A stretch of DNA of 60,252 nt from Tannerellaceae bacterium. Its GTDB lineage: Bacteria > Bacteroidota > Bacteroidia > Bacteroidales > Tannerellaceae. This document shows, in pieces, positions 10,096 to 20,379 of this stretch; the stretch's first letter is position 1; each line of letters starts with the position of its first letter. Under the pieces are notes generated by a model. The model saw only the letters and a list, made by a program, of their open reading frames with translations, did no database searches and was not told where the DNA came from. The position numbers and the translations under genes are program-made. The DNA is taken from contig JAJPZJ010000038.1 of NCBI GenBank assembly GCA_021204405.1, forward strand, positions 1 through 60,252. The letters are read 5' to 3'.

Positions 10096-11642
10096 TTAAT
10101 ATCCCGGGTTTTGTTCCATATAGGGATTTGCTTTCAGATGAACAGCCATATAGGGATTTGCTTTCAGATGAACAGCAGGAATAGGAAATATTTTGTATTT
10201 CGGATCGCTACTACCTACGAAGTCTCTCGGATCATTAAATTGTTAAAGCGGATAAGATCATTCCTTCTCCAACCTTCCCAGGCAAATTCACGGCCACGCT
10301 CAGCCAGTAAATCAGCTTCCGTTAAACGGGTGAAAGCAGCGACCGGGTTATTTCCATTACGTGTTCTTACCTGGTTTACAAGGGTAAGTGCTTCAGCACT
10401 TCCGCTATTTAACCTAAACAGGGCTTCGGCACGCATCAGAAGAATATCTGCATAACGAATGATAGGAATATCGTTATTTAATCTACATCTTTCCATTTCA
10501 CCGCCAATACCATCCATCAGGTATTTACCTCCTCTGGCACCATCCCAATGATCGGCATCATCAATAGGATCGGCAGTTGTAAAGTCGATCGTATAATCCA
10601 GCTGGCGCCTTACCCCGAAATCGTCTTCTGCCATGATGGGGTTGCCATCCGAACCAAACTGCGGACCATAAATAAATATTCCCGGCGAATGTCTGTCTCT
10701 TCAAATGTACGGAAGAAAGAAGGAGTTACGGCCGAACCACCCCAACCGGCAGTGAAAGGGCCATATTTCTCACGCAGGTCGCCGATAGAAAAGAGGAAGG
10801 TAATATTTTCAGTCACTGTACTCCTGCTATCACATACAAGTGGGAATATCATCTCTCTACTATTAAAATTATCCCATTTGAATACATCTTTAAAATTATC
10901 TTCCAATATATATTGATTATTAGCCATTATTTCACCGGTTAGTTGTACAACTTCATTCCATCTGGCATTCCCGGTGCCCAGATAAACCTCTGCATTCAGA
11001 TACAACTTTACCAATAAAGATTTAGCTGTATTTTGGCAGGCTCTTCCGTAAACAGCTATCTGCGGAAGATCTTTCGTTGACAAATCTTTCAGTTCGCTTT
11101 CCACGAAGTTGTAAAGTTGCGCTCTGGTTGCCTGCCTGGCAGGATTTTTATGATCATAATCGGCGTCGGTTTTAACGGTACGTTCCCAAACATATCCATC
11201 ATCATAAAATATCCAAACGCACGGAGAAAACGGGCCTCTTCTTTTACATTCAACACATCGTGGTCGTCAATAAAAGCGCTATTATCAACTTTTGCTATCA
11301 GGTCATTGGCAACTGCTATCAATTTTGAGTATTGTTCATATAAGCCCTTGAGTTCATTGGTATTTGCATGTCACTGATGCTTATACAGAAGTTGCATGTC
11401 ACCTTTCCAGTCTCCTTTACGGTTGGGCGACAACATTTCGTCGGTAGACGGACCAGCTGCTTTATAGATAGACTCTACCCAAACCTGAAGTTCATTATAA
11501 AGTCCGGACAGGCCATATTCAAATTCCTGCTTTTCTTTATATGCCTGCGAGTCGGTTAATTACTATCCGGATTTACCTCCAGGTCGGTACAGGCTGAGAA
11601 GCCGATACAAAATGCACTTATTAAAATAAATATCTTTTTCAT
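10096..11642 (-). pseudogene. SusD-family glycan-binding lipoprotein, heavily degraded
   Basis: Surface lipoprotein that would cap the SusC transporter and bind glycan. The start (ATG at 11640-11642) has a clear lipobox ('CIGFSACTD'). The C-terminal SusD signature 'NDIPIIRYADILLMRAEALF' is readable. Lesions: single-base losses near 11560 (AA), 11170 (AAAA), 10681 (GGG) and 10240 (AA), and a TGA at 11371-11373 where Trp is expected ('KHQ*HANTNELKG'). In addition a 30-bp tandem duplication at 10116-10175 repeats 'AVHLKANPYM' at the tail without breaking the frame. The gene is 13 bases behind susC. No functional product is plausible. Confidence 0.92.
10116..10175. repeat. 30-bp perfect tandem duplication in the susD tail
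   Basis: Two identical 30-bp copies (10116-10145 and 10146-10175). The length is a multiple of three, so the duplication is in frame and duplicates ten residues shortly before the stop codon. Confidence 0.95.
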
Positions 11643-11655
11643 CGTATGGTCATTT

Positions 11656-14600
11656 TTAGAAATTAAGATTCAATCCGAGTAGGAATGTCCTGGCATGCGG
11701 ATAGCTACAATAGTCAACACCGAGTGAATTTATTCCACCACTTCGGGTCTGGTTATTTACTTCAGGATCATATCCGGTATAAGAAGTAATTACAAAGAGG
11801 TTTTGTGCTGTGGCAGATACTCTGGCAGATTTAATAACTTTCGGGAATATTTCAAAGTTATAGCCAATAGTCATGTTATCCAGTCGTAAGAAAGAAGCAT
11901 TTTCAATCCAGCGGGAAGAAGCATACGTAATACTACCTGCACCTTTCTGATAATCAGCAGCACCTTCTTTATTTGTATTCATATTAGGTAAACGTCCGTT
12001 TTGAAGTTCCGCACGCGTATTATTGTAGATCTTTCCGCCTAATGAACTACGTATTACAAAAGCCAAATCGAATTTCTTATAGGTAAAGCTATTGGTGAAT
12101 CCCAGTGTTACTTTAGGCAGGGCATTCCCTAAAATATGTTCGCCCTCCTCAAACTCTTCTGTGTAGGTTTTATTTCCTTCGCCATCTACTCCCTCTTTCA
12201 TCGCTGTAAACTTTCTTCCATAGAATGTTCCCAGCGATTCGCCAACCCGCAGGATTTGCAGGTTACCGCCACCACCTTTCCCACTGATAGTTCCGTAAAA
12301 GATATCGCGGTCTTCGTTCAGTTTGGTTATCTCATTTTTATTGTAAGCAATATTGAAACCGGAATTCCATACAAAATCTTCCTTTTCAATCGCATTTCCT
12401 CCGATGGAAAATTCAATACCAGTGTTGGTCATCTCTCCTACGTTATCCAGGAATTTATTGGAGACAGCAGGTTGTATCGCATCTACTTCAAGTAGAAGGT
12501 TGGAAGTTACCTTACGATAGAAGTCAATTACTCTACGGAAACGGTTATTAGCAAATCCATAATCGATACCGATATTAAGCTGGGCAGTTTCTTCCCATTT
12601 CAGGTTCGGATTACTGATACCGCTTATTTCATATCCGGTAACCAGTTGTTGGTTCCACATAGTAGCAAACCGGCTATTTACATTGTATGTTTTATCATAC
12701 ATAAAGTTACCGATATCCTGATTACCGGTAATACCGTAACCCACACGCAACTTCAGGTCGCTTATCCAGTTAAACTCCTGCATAAAACCCTCTTCCTTCA
12801 TTTTCCAGGCAAAAGCACCGGAAGGAAATACCCCCCCCACCTGTTATTAGCACCAAAGCGGGAAGAACCATCACAGCGTACGGTAGCTGTGAACATATAC
12901 TTATTATCCAAACTGTAATTTACGCGTCCGTAAAAAGATATCAGTCTGTTAATCTCTTTATTACTACCACGAACCACACTCCGGGCACCTTCCAGGTTAT
13001 TAGGGCCTAAAATGTCTGTAGTATATCCTTCTCCTATCAGGTGTATCCGGTTCAATTCAAATTCCTGCCATGAGTAACCTCCTACCATATTGAGTGCATG
13101 CCGTTCTGCAAACACTTTATTATAGGTTCCATATACTTCTGTCAGGAAACTGGAATACCTAGTATTCTCTAAAACAGAACGTCCCTGTACATTTTTAGTC
13201 AGGATAGAGGTACGGGGCTGGTAGGCCTTCCGTTCCGAATTATCCACATCATACCCGATACTACCTTTTATAGATAATTCTTTGGGGGTAAAGAAAAATT
13301 CTGCTTCGAGATTTCCGATAAACCGGTCTCCGATTGTTTTATCAGATACTTGTTTCGCCATCGCTACCGGATTCCTGAAGTTTTCTTCGGAATATTCGTT
13401 GAAACTTCCGTCAGGCTTATATATAGGTTGAGTCGGATCCCCTTTCAGGGCGTTATTTATTATCCCACCCGAAGCTCCACTGGATTGCTGCTCCAATAAG
13501 TTTTCGAACTCATAGCGGGTATTATTGCATTTACAGCTAGTGCCAACCGGTCTTCAAACATTTTATGAATGGCATTCAAACGCAGGGAATACCGGCGTAA
13601 ACCGATCGACAGAATAATACCAGGCTGATCACTCATACTTAACGATGCACGGTAAGAGGTATTTTTCGTACCATTACTAAAGGTAATGTTATGATCCTGT
13701 GTAAGCGTAGTACGGAATATGGCATCCTGCCAGTCTGTAGATACATCTTTATTGGCTCCGGCAACATAGTTGCGGAATTCGTTAGCACTCAGCACATCAA
13801 TTTTATTAGCAACAGCAGAAACGCCTAACGTACTTGAATAGTTTACAGCCCGGACTCCATCTTTTCCTCCTTTTGTAGTAATGATGATCACACCATTGGC
13901 TCCACGTGAACCATAAATAGCAGTTGCAGAAGCATCTTTTAAAACAGTCATCGACTCTATATCGGAAGGAGAGATCATAGATAACGGATTGACCGACATA
14001 TTACTCAATGCTGCGTCGCCCCCTACCGAGCTGGATGTACGGCTATTATCAATCGGCACACCGTCAATAACATACAGTGGTTCACTGGAGGCCGAGATAG
14101 AGTTAACCCCACGAATACGTACACTGGTATTTGCTCCCGGTTGTCCGCTTCCCGGTGTAATCTGTACGCCTGCAATATGCCCGTTCAGCAGCATTTCCGG
14201 AGAAGATACCGTTCCTTTATTAAAATCTTCACTCTTTATAATATCAAGCGCACCGGTGGCATCCGATTTTTTTACTACACCATAACCAACCACTACAATC
14301 TCCGAAAGAAGTACTTCATCTTCTCCCATAATCATATTAATAGTGGCACGTTTATTTACAGCTGTCTCTTGTGTCTGGTATCCCAAATAAGAAAAGACCA
14401 ATACAGGATTGTTAGTTCCCTGCGGAATAGTGATAGCATAATTTCCATCTACATCCACAATCGTTCCAATGGTAGTTCCTTTAAGGATTACATTTACTCC
14501 GATCACAGGTATACCCGCCTCACCCGTAACCACACCTTTAACGGTCAGTGATTCATCTGTACGGCTAACGGGCGAAGTACCTATTATAAGTACGATCTGG

Positions 14601-14893
14601 TTGCCGTTTATCTGGTAATTTATATTAAACGAAGGCAACTCTTCAGCAAGAATTTTATCTAATGAGGTATTTTTATAGTTAACTGTTATTTTAGGCAGGT
14701 TACTGATATCCAGTCCGTCATAAATAAAGCGGTAATCTGTTCTGGATTCTATCTCTGTAAGGAAACTTTTAAAATTAGCCTGTTTAAGTGACAGGTCTAT
14801 TTTTACATCACTCTGCGCTTTTATCGTAAGGCAAGAGAGTAGCAGGGCAGATATGAAAAATATCCGCCAAAGGCAATTAATCTTTTTATTCAT
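11656..14893 (-). pseudogene. SusC-family TonB-dependent transporter, frameshifted
   Basis: Outer-membrane glycan importer, about 1,080 residues when repaired. In order: signal peptide, STN/secretin domain (about residues 35-100, 'LTEIESRTDYRFIY'), carboxypeptidase-like domain ('VKGVVTGEAGIPVIGVNVILKG'), plug domain ('EMLLNGHIAGVQI', 'VRIRGVNS', 'PLYVIDGVPI') and the beta-barrel. The STN domain marks a transducer that signals to the FecR/sigma pair encoded upstream. Two frame breaks: one A lost at 13501-13504 ('SK(N)LLEQQSSG') and a run of eight Gs at 12831-12838 where six or nine would keep 'NRWG.FPSGAFAW' in frame. No in-frame stop codons are seen, so it decayed later, or less, than susD. 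Confidence 0.92.
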
Positions 14894-14987
14894 ATGATTG
14901 TGTTAGTATCTAATTATAAGGTATAATATTCAGCAATTGTATTGAAGCAGAACATACAATTTTAATAGATTTCAGGTAGCAGGTGGT

Positions 14988-16008
14988 TTATTTATATGTG
15001 ATCATCACCTCCCTTCCATTAATTTTATACTCCATCGGAGACAGCTTGCTTATCAAACTCAATATATTCTCCAATGATTCGTTTGTTATAACAAGATTAT
15101 ATAATCGATTATTGGGGTCATTATTCTCCAGGTTGATATCTACCTTGTACCAGGCACTCAGCTTAGTGAAAAGCTCGTCGGCATACATGTCGCGGATAAT
15201 TAATTCGTTATTCTTCCAGATTGAAACGTCTGCCATATTCCTGTCGATAATAGTATATTTTTATCCTGTTTATTATAAAGGACGGCCTGTCCGGGTTCGA
15301 GCTTAAAAAGGCTTTTTTCGTTATCTACGATACCGATACTACCAGCTAGTAAGTCAACCTCAACCACATCTTCTCCCTGATAAGTTGATACATTAAAAGA
15401 AGTCCCATATACAACAATATCGAAATAGGATGTTCTCACCTTAAATTTATTTTTCACATCCAGTTTTATCTCAAAATAGGCCTCTCCCTCCAGTAATACC
15501 TCCCGCGGATTAAGCAAACCATATACTAATGTACTGCCGCTATTCAACCAGACTTTACTCCCATCTGCCAATTCCAGGAAACCTTTATTCCCTTTAGCTA
15601 CTCCGAATGAAAGAGGGGTATCCTCCTGTGCAGACTTTGAAATAAGAATTGTTCCTATAATTCCTGTTATAAGCGGAATCACTATTATGGCAGCATATTT
15701 TATCACCTTCGTGATAAACAGGCTCCTTATCCGGGAGCATATTTTATCACCTTCGTGATAAACAGGCTCCTTATCCGGGATGGTAATCCAAGTTTATCTG
15801 TTAACTCCCGATAATATTGCCGGATCTCACTTTTTGTGAAACTTTTGGTCTCTATCTCATCCAGGCTATCAGGAAGCATTTCGGTCAAAGTCCGGTCAAA
15901 CTCTTCCGTATTAGTCTTTTCAAAGAGATCCAGTAGTTCTTCTTCAGTATATTGATCTGACATGAATTTTGTCAGGAGTTCTTTTGTATGCCCATTTCTA
16001 TCTTTCAT
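14988..16008 (-). pseudogene. FecR-like anti-sigma factor, broken by a tandem duplication
   Basis: Inner-membrane anti-sigma regulator that would hold the ECF sigma factor until SusC signals. The cytoplasmic N-terminal domain (ATG at 16008, ending near 'ITKVIKYA') leads into one membrane segment ('IIVIPLITGIIGTILI'), the FecR domain ('LELADGSKVWLNSGSTLVY', 'GEAYFEI', 'VYGTSFNVSTY') and a DUF4974-type end. A perfect 44-bp duplication (15693-15780) sits at the start of the membrane segment and shifts the frame. Removing one copy restores 'VIKYAAIIVIP'. A second break is one A lost in the run at 15258-15262, before the last 82 residues. Confidence 0.9.
15693..15780. repeat. 44-bp perfect tandem duplication inside fecR
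   Basis: Copies at 15693-15736 and 15737-15780 are identical. 44 is not a multiple of three, so the second copy causes a frameshift. The identity of the copies means the event is recent. Confidence 0.97.
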
Positions 16009-16320
16009 TGTTCTGCTATCTATTAAGTAAGACGTAAGGAGTAGAAAAAACTATTATAGGAAAATTATTTTTTCAATTAAATTGCTGGTGTCCCGTTTTC
16101 ATGCATTTATTATAGAAGTAAGGTTTTTCAGCTTTTGTTTAATATTATAAATAAGGAAATACAAAGCTAAACTTAACTTATCTATCCGCAAAAGAGAAGT
16201 GCATTTACGCATTTTTTAGTATCTTGCTGCTAAGTTTCAAGGTTTATATAGTTATATAGATGCCTATAATTAATATATACATTATATAAATCCAGATGTT
16301 TTAATATAAAATAATAAAGC
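16009..16320. other. Divergent control region between fecR and the sigma gene
   Basis: About 310 A/T-rich bases between two divergent starts. It should contain both promoters, but I find no convincing TTTG-N19-TAnnTTTG pair, no hairpin terminator and no reading frame worth reporting. Confidence 0.4.
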
Positions 16321-16883
16321 TTGGATTACTACGACGATAATAAATTGATAGACTTGCTCATTGCCGATGATGAGAAGGGATTAAAGTTGATTTATGAAAA
16401 TATTTTCCTTTAATCTATTCGTTCCTTGCTAAAGAGTGCAGGGCTGCAGAAGATTGTAAAGATATGACGCAGGATGTGTTTTTCAAATTATGGAAGGCAC
16501 GGACTAAATTATCCGGTGTCGAATCTTTGAAAAGCTATCTGTTTACTGTTACCCGTAATACATTTATTGATCATATACGGAAAAGAGTCAATCAACAGAT
16601 ATTTGAGGAGTTAACAAATTATCCTGTTTCTGAATTACCTTCCTACGATAAAGACGACCAGGAGTTAATAGACGAATTAATCACCTATGCCGAAGGAATG
16701 CCCCAGCGCCGGCTGGAAGTTTTCAAATTAAGGTGGCTGGAAGGAAAATCGAGAAAAGAGATAGCGGAACAACTTAACATCTCCATCGTTACGGTTGATA
16801 TCCACATACGTAAAGCCCTGGAATATCTCAAAGAAAAGGCCGAAAAGAATAAGTTATTAGCCATATTGTTGTTATTTATATAG
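16321..16883 (+). pseudogene. ECF sigma-70 factor of the glycan locus, frameshifted
   Basis: Sigma factor that would activate the SusC/SusD operon. Repaired, it begins at TTG 16321 ('(M)DYYDDNKLIDLLIADDE'), without a nearby ATG. Region 2 reads 'DMTQDVFFKLWKAR', 'SLKSYLFTVTRNTFIDHIRK' and region 4 'LRWLEGKSRKEIAEQLNIS', with a helix-turn-helix. One A is missing in the run at 16397-16400, so 'YE(K)YFPLIYSF' is split and the product stops at about residue 30. An internal ATG at 16464 opens 139 residues, but these lack the start of region 2. The TTG start may itself be a mutated ATG. Confidence 0.85.
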
Positions 16884-16911
16884 ATACATATCTCCCAGTT
16901 AAATTAATTTG

Positions 16912-16919
16912 TATCTTTG
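16912..16919 (+). promoter_or_regulatory. Putative -7 element for the C-S lyase gene
   Basis: TATCTTTG, 30 bases before the ATG at 16950. It matches TAnnTTTG; no TTTG lies at the ideal upstream distance. Confidence 0.5.
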
Positions 16920-16949
16920 AAGCCTGCTTAAAAATGAATACATACAAAT

Positions 16950-18122
16950 ATGAAGCTATACAACTTTGACGAGATCATTGATCGGCATGGCACTAACTGC
17001 CTGAAAGTGGATGGATTAAAGGAGCGTTTCGGAAACGAGAAACTAATACCATTATGGGTAGCCGATATGGATTTCCGCACACCCGACTTTATTGTAAATG
17101 CCCTGAAAAAAAGACTTGAACATCCGGTATTCGGTTATACCATGGCACCGGAAAGCTATTACACCAGTATTATTGATTGGCTGAATTATAAATATAAATG
17201 GGAAGTGGGCAAAGAGTGGCTTACCTATATCCCCGGCATTGTAAAAGGGATTGGGTTTGTACTTCAATGTTTCACCCAGCCGGGAGATAAAGTAATTATT
17301 CAGCCTCCTGTATATCATCCGTTCCGTATTGTACCGGAAGAACTTGGACGCGAGATTGTAAATAATCCGCTTAAGCTGGTAGACGGAGTTTATAAAATGG
17401 ATTTCGAACAGTTGGAGTCGGTGATTGACGATACATGTAAAGTGCTTATCCTTTGTAACCCTCATAATCCGGGTGGAATCGTGTGGGATAAAGAGACACT
17501 GGTTAAGCTCGCTGGAATCTGCCATAAAAACAACATTCTTGTTATTTCAGACGAGATCCATGCTGAAATGGCTTATCCCCATTCGCGCCATATACCGTTT
17601 ACAACCGTTTCTCCTGAAGCAGAAGCCTGTAGCATTACCTTTATGGCTCCCAGCAAAACATTTAATATTGCCGGAATAGTAACCTCTTATTCCATTGTGC
17701 CCAACGAAAAATTATGCCGGAAGTTTTATTTCTTCCTGCAGGCCGGCGAACTAAACGACGGTACCATATTTGCCTATATTGCTACAGAGGCAGCTTATAC
17801 CTATGGCGCCGAGTGGTTGCAGCAAATGCGGATGTATATTATGGAAAATGTACGTTTTGTAGAAGATTTTCTGAAAGCTAATATTCCACAGATCAAAGTA
17901 TATCCTCCACAGGCATCTTTTCTGGTATGGCTGAATTGCACTGGACTGGGATTAGACCAGAAAGAACTGGTTAGTTTATTCCGTGATAAAGCTGGGCTGG
18001 CATTAAATGATGGAAGCATGTTCGGTCCCGGAGGCGAAGGGTATATGCGTCTGAATATAGGCTGTCCACGTTCAATCCTCGAGAAAGCACTCACCAACCT
18101 ACAACAAGCTATAGAAAAATAA
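16950..18122 (+). CDS. PLP-dependent C-S lyase (PatB/MalY family)
   Basis: Class I aminotransferase-fold enzyme of the PatB/MalY branch, which cleaves cystathionine or cysteine conjugates to a thiol, pyruvate and ammonia. 390 residues, full length. Diagnostic parts: 'PLWVADMDFRTP' near residue 35, 'LCNPHNPGGIVW' near 168, 'ISDEIHAEM' near 199 and the PLP lysine in 'FMAPSKTFNIAG' (Lys236). The MalY branch motif 'VADMDF' separates it from ordinary aspartate aminotransferases. Single gene with its own promoter; the first intact gene after the decayed glycan locus. The exact substrate cannot be read from sequence. Confidence 0.87.
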   Translation: MKLYNFDEIIDRHGTNCLKVDGLKERFGNEKLIPLWVADMDFRTPDFIVNALKKRLEHPVFGYTMAPESYYTSIIDWLNYKYKWEVGKEWLTYIPGIVKGIGFVLQCFTQPGDKVIIQPPVYHPFRIVPEELGREIVNNPLKLVDGVYKMDFEQLESVIDDTCKVLILCNPHNPGGIVWDKETLVKLAGICHKNNILVISDEIHAEMAYPHSRHIPFTTVSPEAEACSITFMAPSKTFNIAGIVTSYSIVPNEKLCRKFYFFLQAGELNDGTIFAYIATEAAYTYGAEWLQQMRMYIMENVRFVEDFLKANIPQIKVYPPQASFLVWLNCTGLGLDQKELVSLFRDKAGLALNDGSMFGPGGEGYMRLNIGCPRSILEKALTNLQQAIEK

Positions 18123-18181
18123 ATATTAAAGCACTGTCCAAAAAGTCAATTTCTGAGTGAAAAAGAAATAGGAACACGGAG

Positions 18182-18238
18182 ACACAGAGACACGGAGGCT
18201 TTATTTTCAAATAATTAAAAAACTCGGTGTCTCTGTGT
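18182..18238. repeat. Inverted repeat of the 'cacagagacac' type
   Basis: Arms 18182-18197 and 18223-18238 match at 15 of 16 positions around a 25-base loop. It lies between two convergent genes (C-S lyase and sulfatase) and could terminate both. Similar 'cacagagacac' intergenic palindromes are, from memory, widespread and often mis-annotated as short proteins. Confidence 0.6.
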
Positions 18239-18274
18239 TGAAAATTATATTTCGTGCCTTTGGAACTTTTATTT

Positions 18275-20147
18275 TTAATTCTTTTTTCTTCCAAAATAGT
18301 CATACCGGATTAGTTGGTCTGATATACTCCAGGCATTTTTAGCAAACACGGCCTCTTCCGATGAACTTCCTGCCGTATCACCAATAATATTCAAACGGGG
18401 ATCTACGGCAAACTGTTTCTTATTACTATTTAATATCGAACAGCCTAATCCCTGCCATTCATAGTGTGTTAATCCCATTAAAGAAAGGATGGTCGGATAA
18501 ATGTCTACCTGTCCCATTACCTTATCATAACGCATTCCTATCGGCGCATTCAGGATAACAAGAGGTACGAATTGTTCAGCCGATACAACCCCATACCCTT
18601 CTTTGGTTTTACAAAGATCATCGCGGTAGTCTGCTAACCCTTCATGGTCGCCCGTAATAACGATCATTGTATTCTCATACCGCCCCTGCTTTTTAAGGGA
18701 ATCGATAAAATTCCTATGGCATAGTCGGTAAAGTTTGCCATCGTTATATAATCTTCCATTACCTCGGGTAATTTTTGTGAGAAAGTAATCCGTTTAAGTT
18801 CATCCGGTAAAATAAACGGACTATGCCCGGAATAGGTAACACATTGCAGGAAGACAGGAGTTTCGTCACTCCATACTTCTCCTGTTGCTATTTTCTCAGC
18901 ACATTGACGCAAAAAGGAGACATCACTCACTTTTTTATAGGGTCCTACACGGTCATCAACAATAAAGGAAGCATGTGCAACCAGACTATCATATCCAAAA
19001 ACCTCTGCTACTCCCTTCTGATTCCAGATATATTCTTTATCTACGGTAAGGCAATAGGCTTTCCCCGTTTCATTTTTCCCTTAAATGCTTTTGCTAAGGA
19101 AGGATAATAATTATCCAAAAACCGGGTACTATATGAACCTGCCGCTATAGGCAACAAACCGGTATTGATAAGTAACTGCCCATCAATTGAACGTCCACCC
19201 TTAACCTGGGAAAGCACATAAGGAGCATATAAGGTTTGTTCTTCTTTCAAAAGCCGATTTAAGGCAGGTGTAATTTCCTTCTCTTCGACAAAGGTTTCAA
19301 GCACCCAGCTTTCAAACGATTCGGCTAGGATAATAATTAAATTCTCCGGATACCTGCCTTGTAGGACAGGTATCTCTTCGTGTAAGTTATACGACAACCA
19401 ATCCTTTATTACCTTTTCTTTCTCAAGTAAATATCTTTCTTCTCCCTGCAGGTATTCATAGATAAGCGTACCAAACAAGGTATACATAGGAGTTACGGAA
19501 GAGTAATTATTTGCACTTTTCTGTAACCTTTCATAGGCAGCTTTATAGCCATTATGTGCAATCACAGGAAGTGAGGAAAAAAATAAACAGCAAAATAAAA
19601 ATAACAGTAGAATGTACACAGACAGCCCGTTTGTTATAATACGTCTTATAATTGCTGATATCTTTATAATGTTTGAACCAAATAATCCCGGGACAGAAGG
19701 TTAATAGGAAAAAGCCCATATCCAGCAAACGGACAGAATCAAATACACTATCCGTAAACTCACGCAAATTACCTAATAATTTATAACTTTCTAACGGGAT
19801 GGCTGTATAATAGGTTCTAAAATACATCAAATTAGAAATGAATAACAGATCCAATAACAAAAACATTGCCAATGTGATCTTTACAGCCCGGCCAATCATA
19901 AGCGGTAACAGTAAAATAAACACACAAAGAAAAGTATTCAGGTACAATTCCAGGGTAGAAAATGGAGTAAAGGTAGTTTGAGTACACCAAAGAAAATTAA
20001 ACAACATGAATTTCCCTGATAAACAAACCAGGAATATCCAGAACAATTCTTTTTTTTTGTTAATAGATAAGAAGTAATATACTTTTTAAGATTCGTGAAA
20101 TAGATAAACATCCCTCAAATAATTTATCCCATTTTTCTGGTAAACAT
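18275..20147 (-). pseudogene. LTA-synthase-like membrane sulfatase, decayed
   Basis: Repaired, about 625 residues: an N-terminal block of membrane helices, then a periplasmic sulfatase-fold domain of the lipoteichoic-acid-synthase/phosphoglycerol-transferase type ('IILAESFESWV', 'KGGRSIDGQLLINTGLLP', 'YSGHSPF', 'VITGDHEGLADYR'). In a Gram-negative such proteins usually modify envelope glycans or lipids with phosphoglycerol or phosphoethanolamine; this is a family inference. The ATG at 20145-20147 lies 33 bases below a TACCTTTG -7 element. Lesions: A lost at 20132-20136, TAA at 20086-20088, a one-base loss near 19615, A lost at 19073-19077 and T lost at 18707-18710. Confidence 0.8.
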
Positions 20148-20180
20148 TTCTTAAAAAACAATCAATGGGTTAGTCCGGTA

Positions 20181-20188
20181 CAAAGGTA
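20181..20188 (-). promoter_or_regulatory. Putative -7 element for the sulfatase pseudogene
   Basis: TACCTTTG on the minus strand, 33 bases before the inferred ATG at 20147. It supports placing the original start there, upstream of the stop codon at 20086. Confidence 0.5.
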
Positions 20189-20338
20189 CAATTTTATTTA
20201 TAGGTTTATAATCAATTATTTTAAAAAATAGTTCTGTAACATTACGATTATAGAGAATGTTTATTTAACATATCAAACAACCATATTATAATATGGCATT
20301 TCTTGGCTTAAGGTAAGTATTAAGTCAGAAATAATACA

Positions 20339-20346
20339 TAAATTTG
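20339..20346 (+). promoter_or_regulatory. Putative -7 element for the FKBP gene
   Basis: TAAATTTG, 33 bases before the ATG at 20380. Confidence 0.45.
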
Positions 20347-20379
20347 TAACCATTTTATTCATATATAATAAATAGCAAA

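Noticed and set aside
15693..15780. fecR duplication as an active phase switch
   Set aside because: Reversal would still leave a second frameshift in fecR, and sigma, SusC and SusD are all broken, so there would be nothing to switch.
18109..18303. Short minus-strand protein over the 'cacagagacac' inverted repeat
   Set aside because: The frame only translates the repeat and overlaps the ends of two genes; low-complexity product with no start signal.
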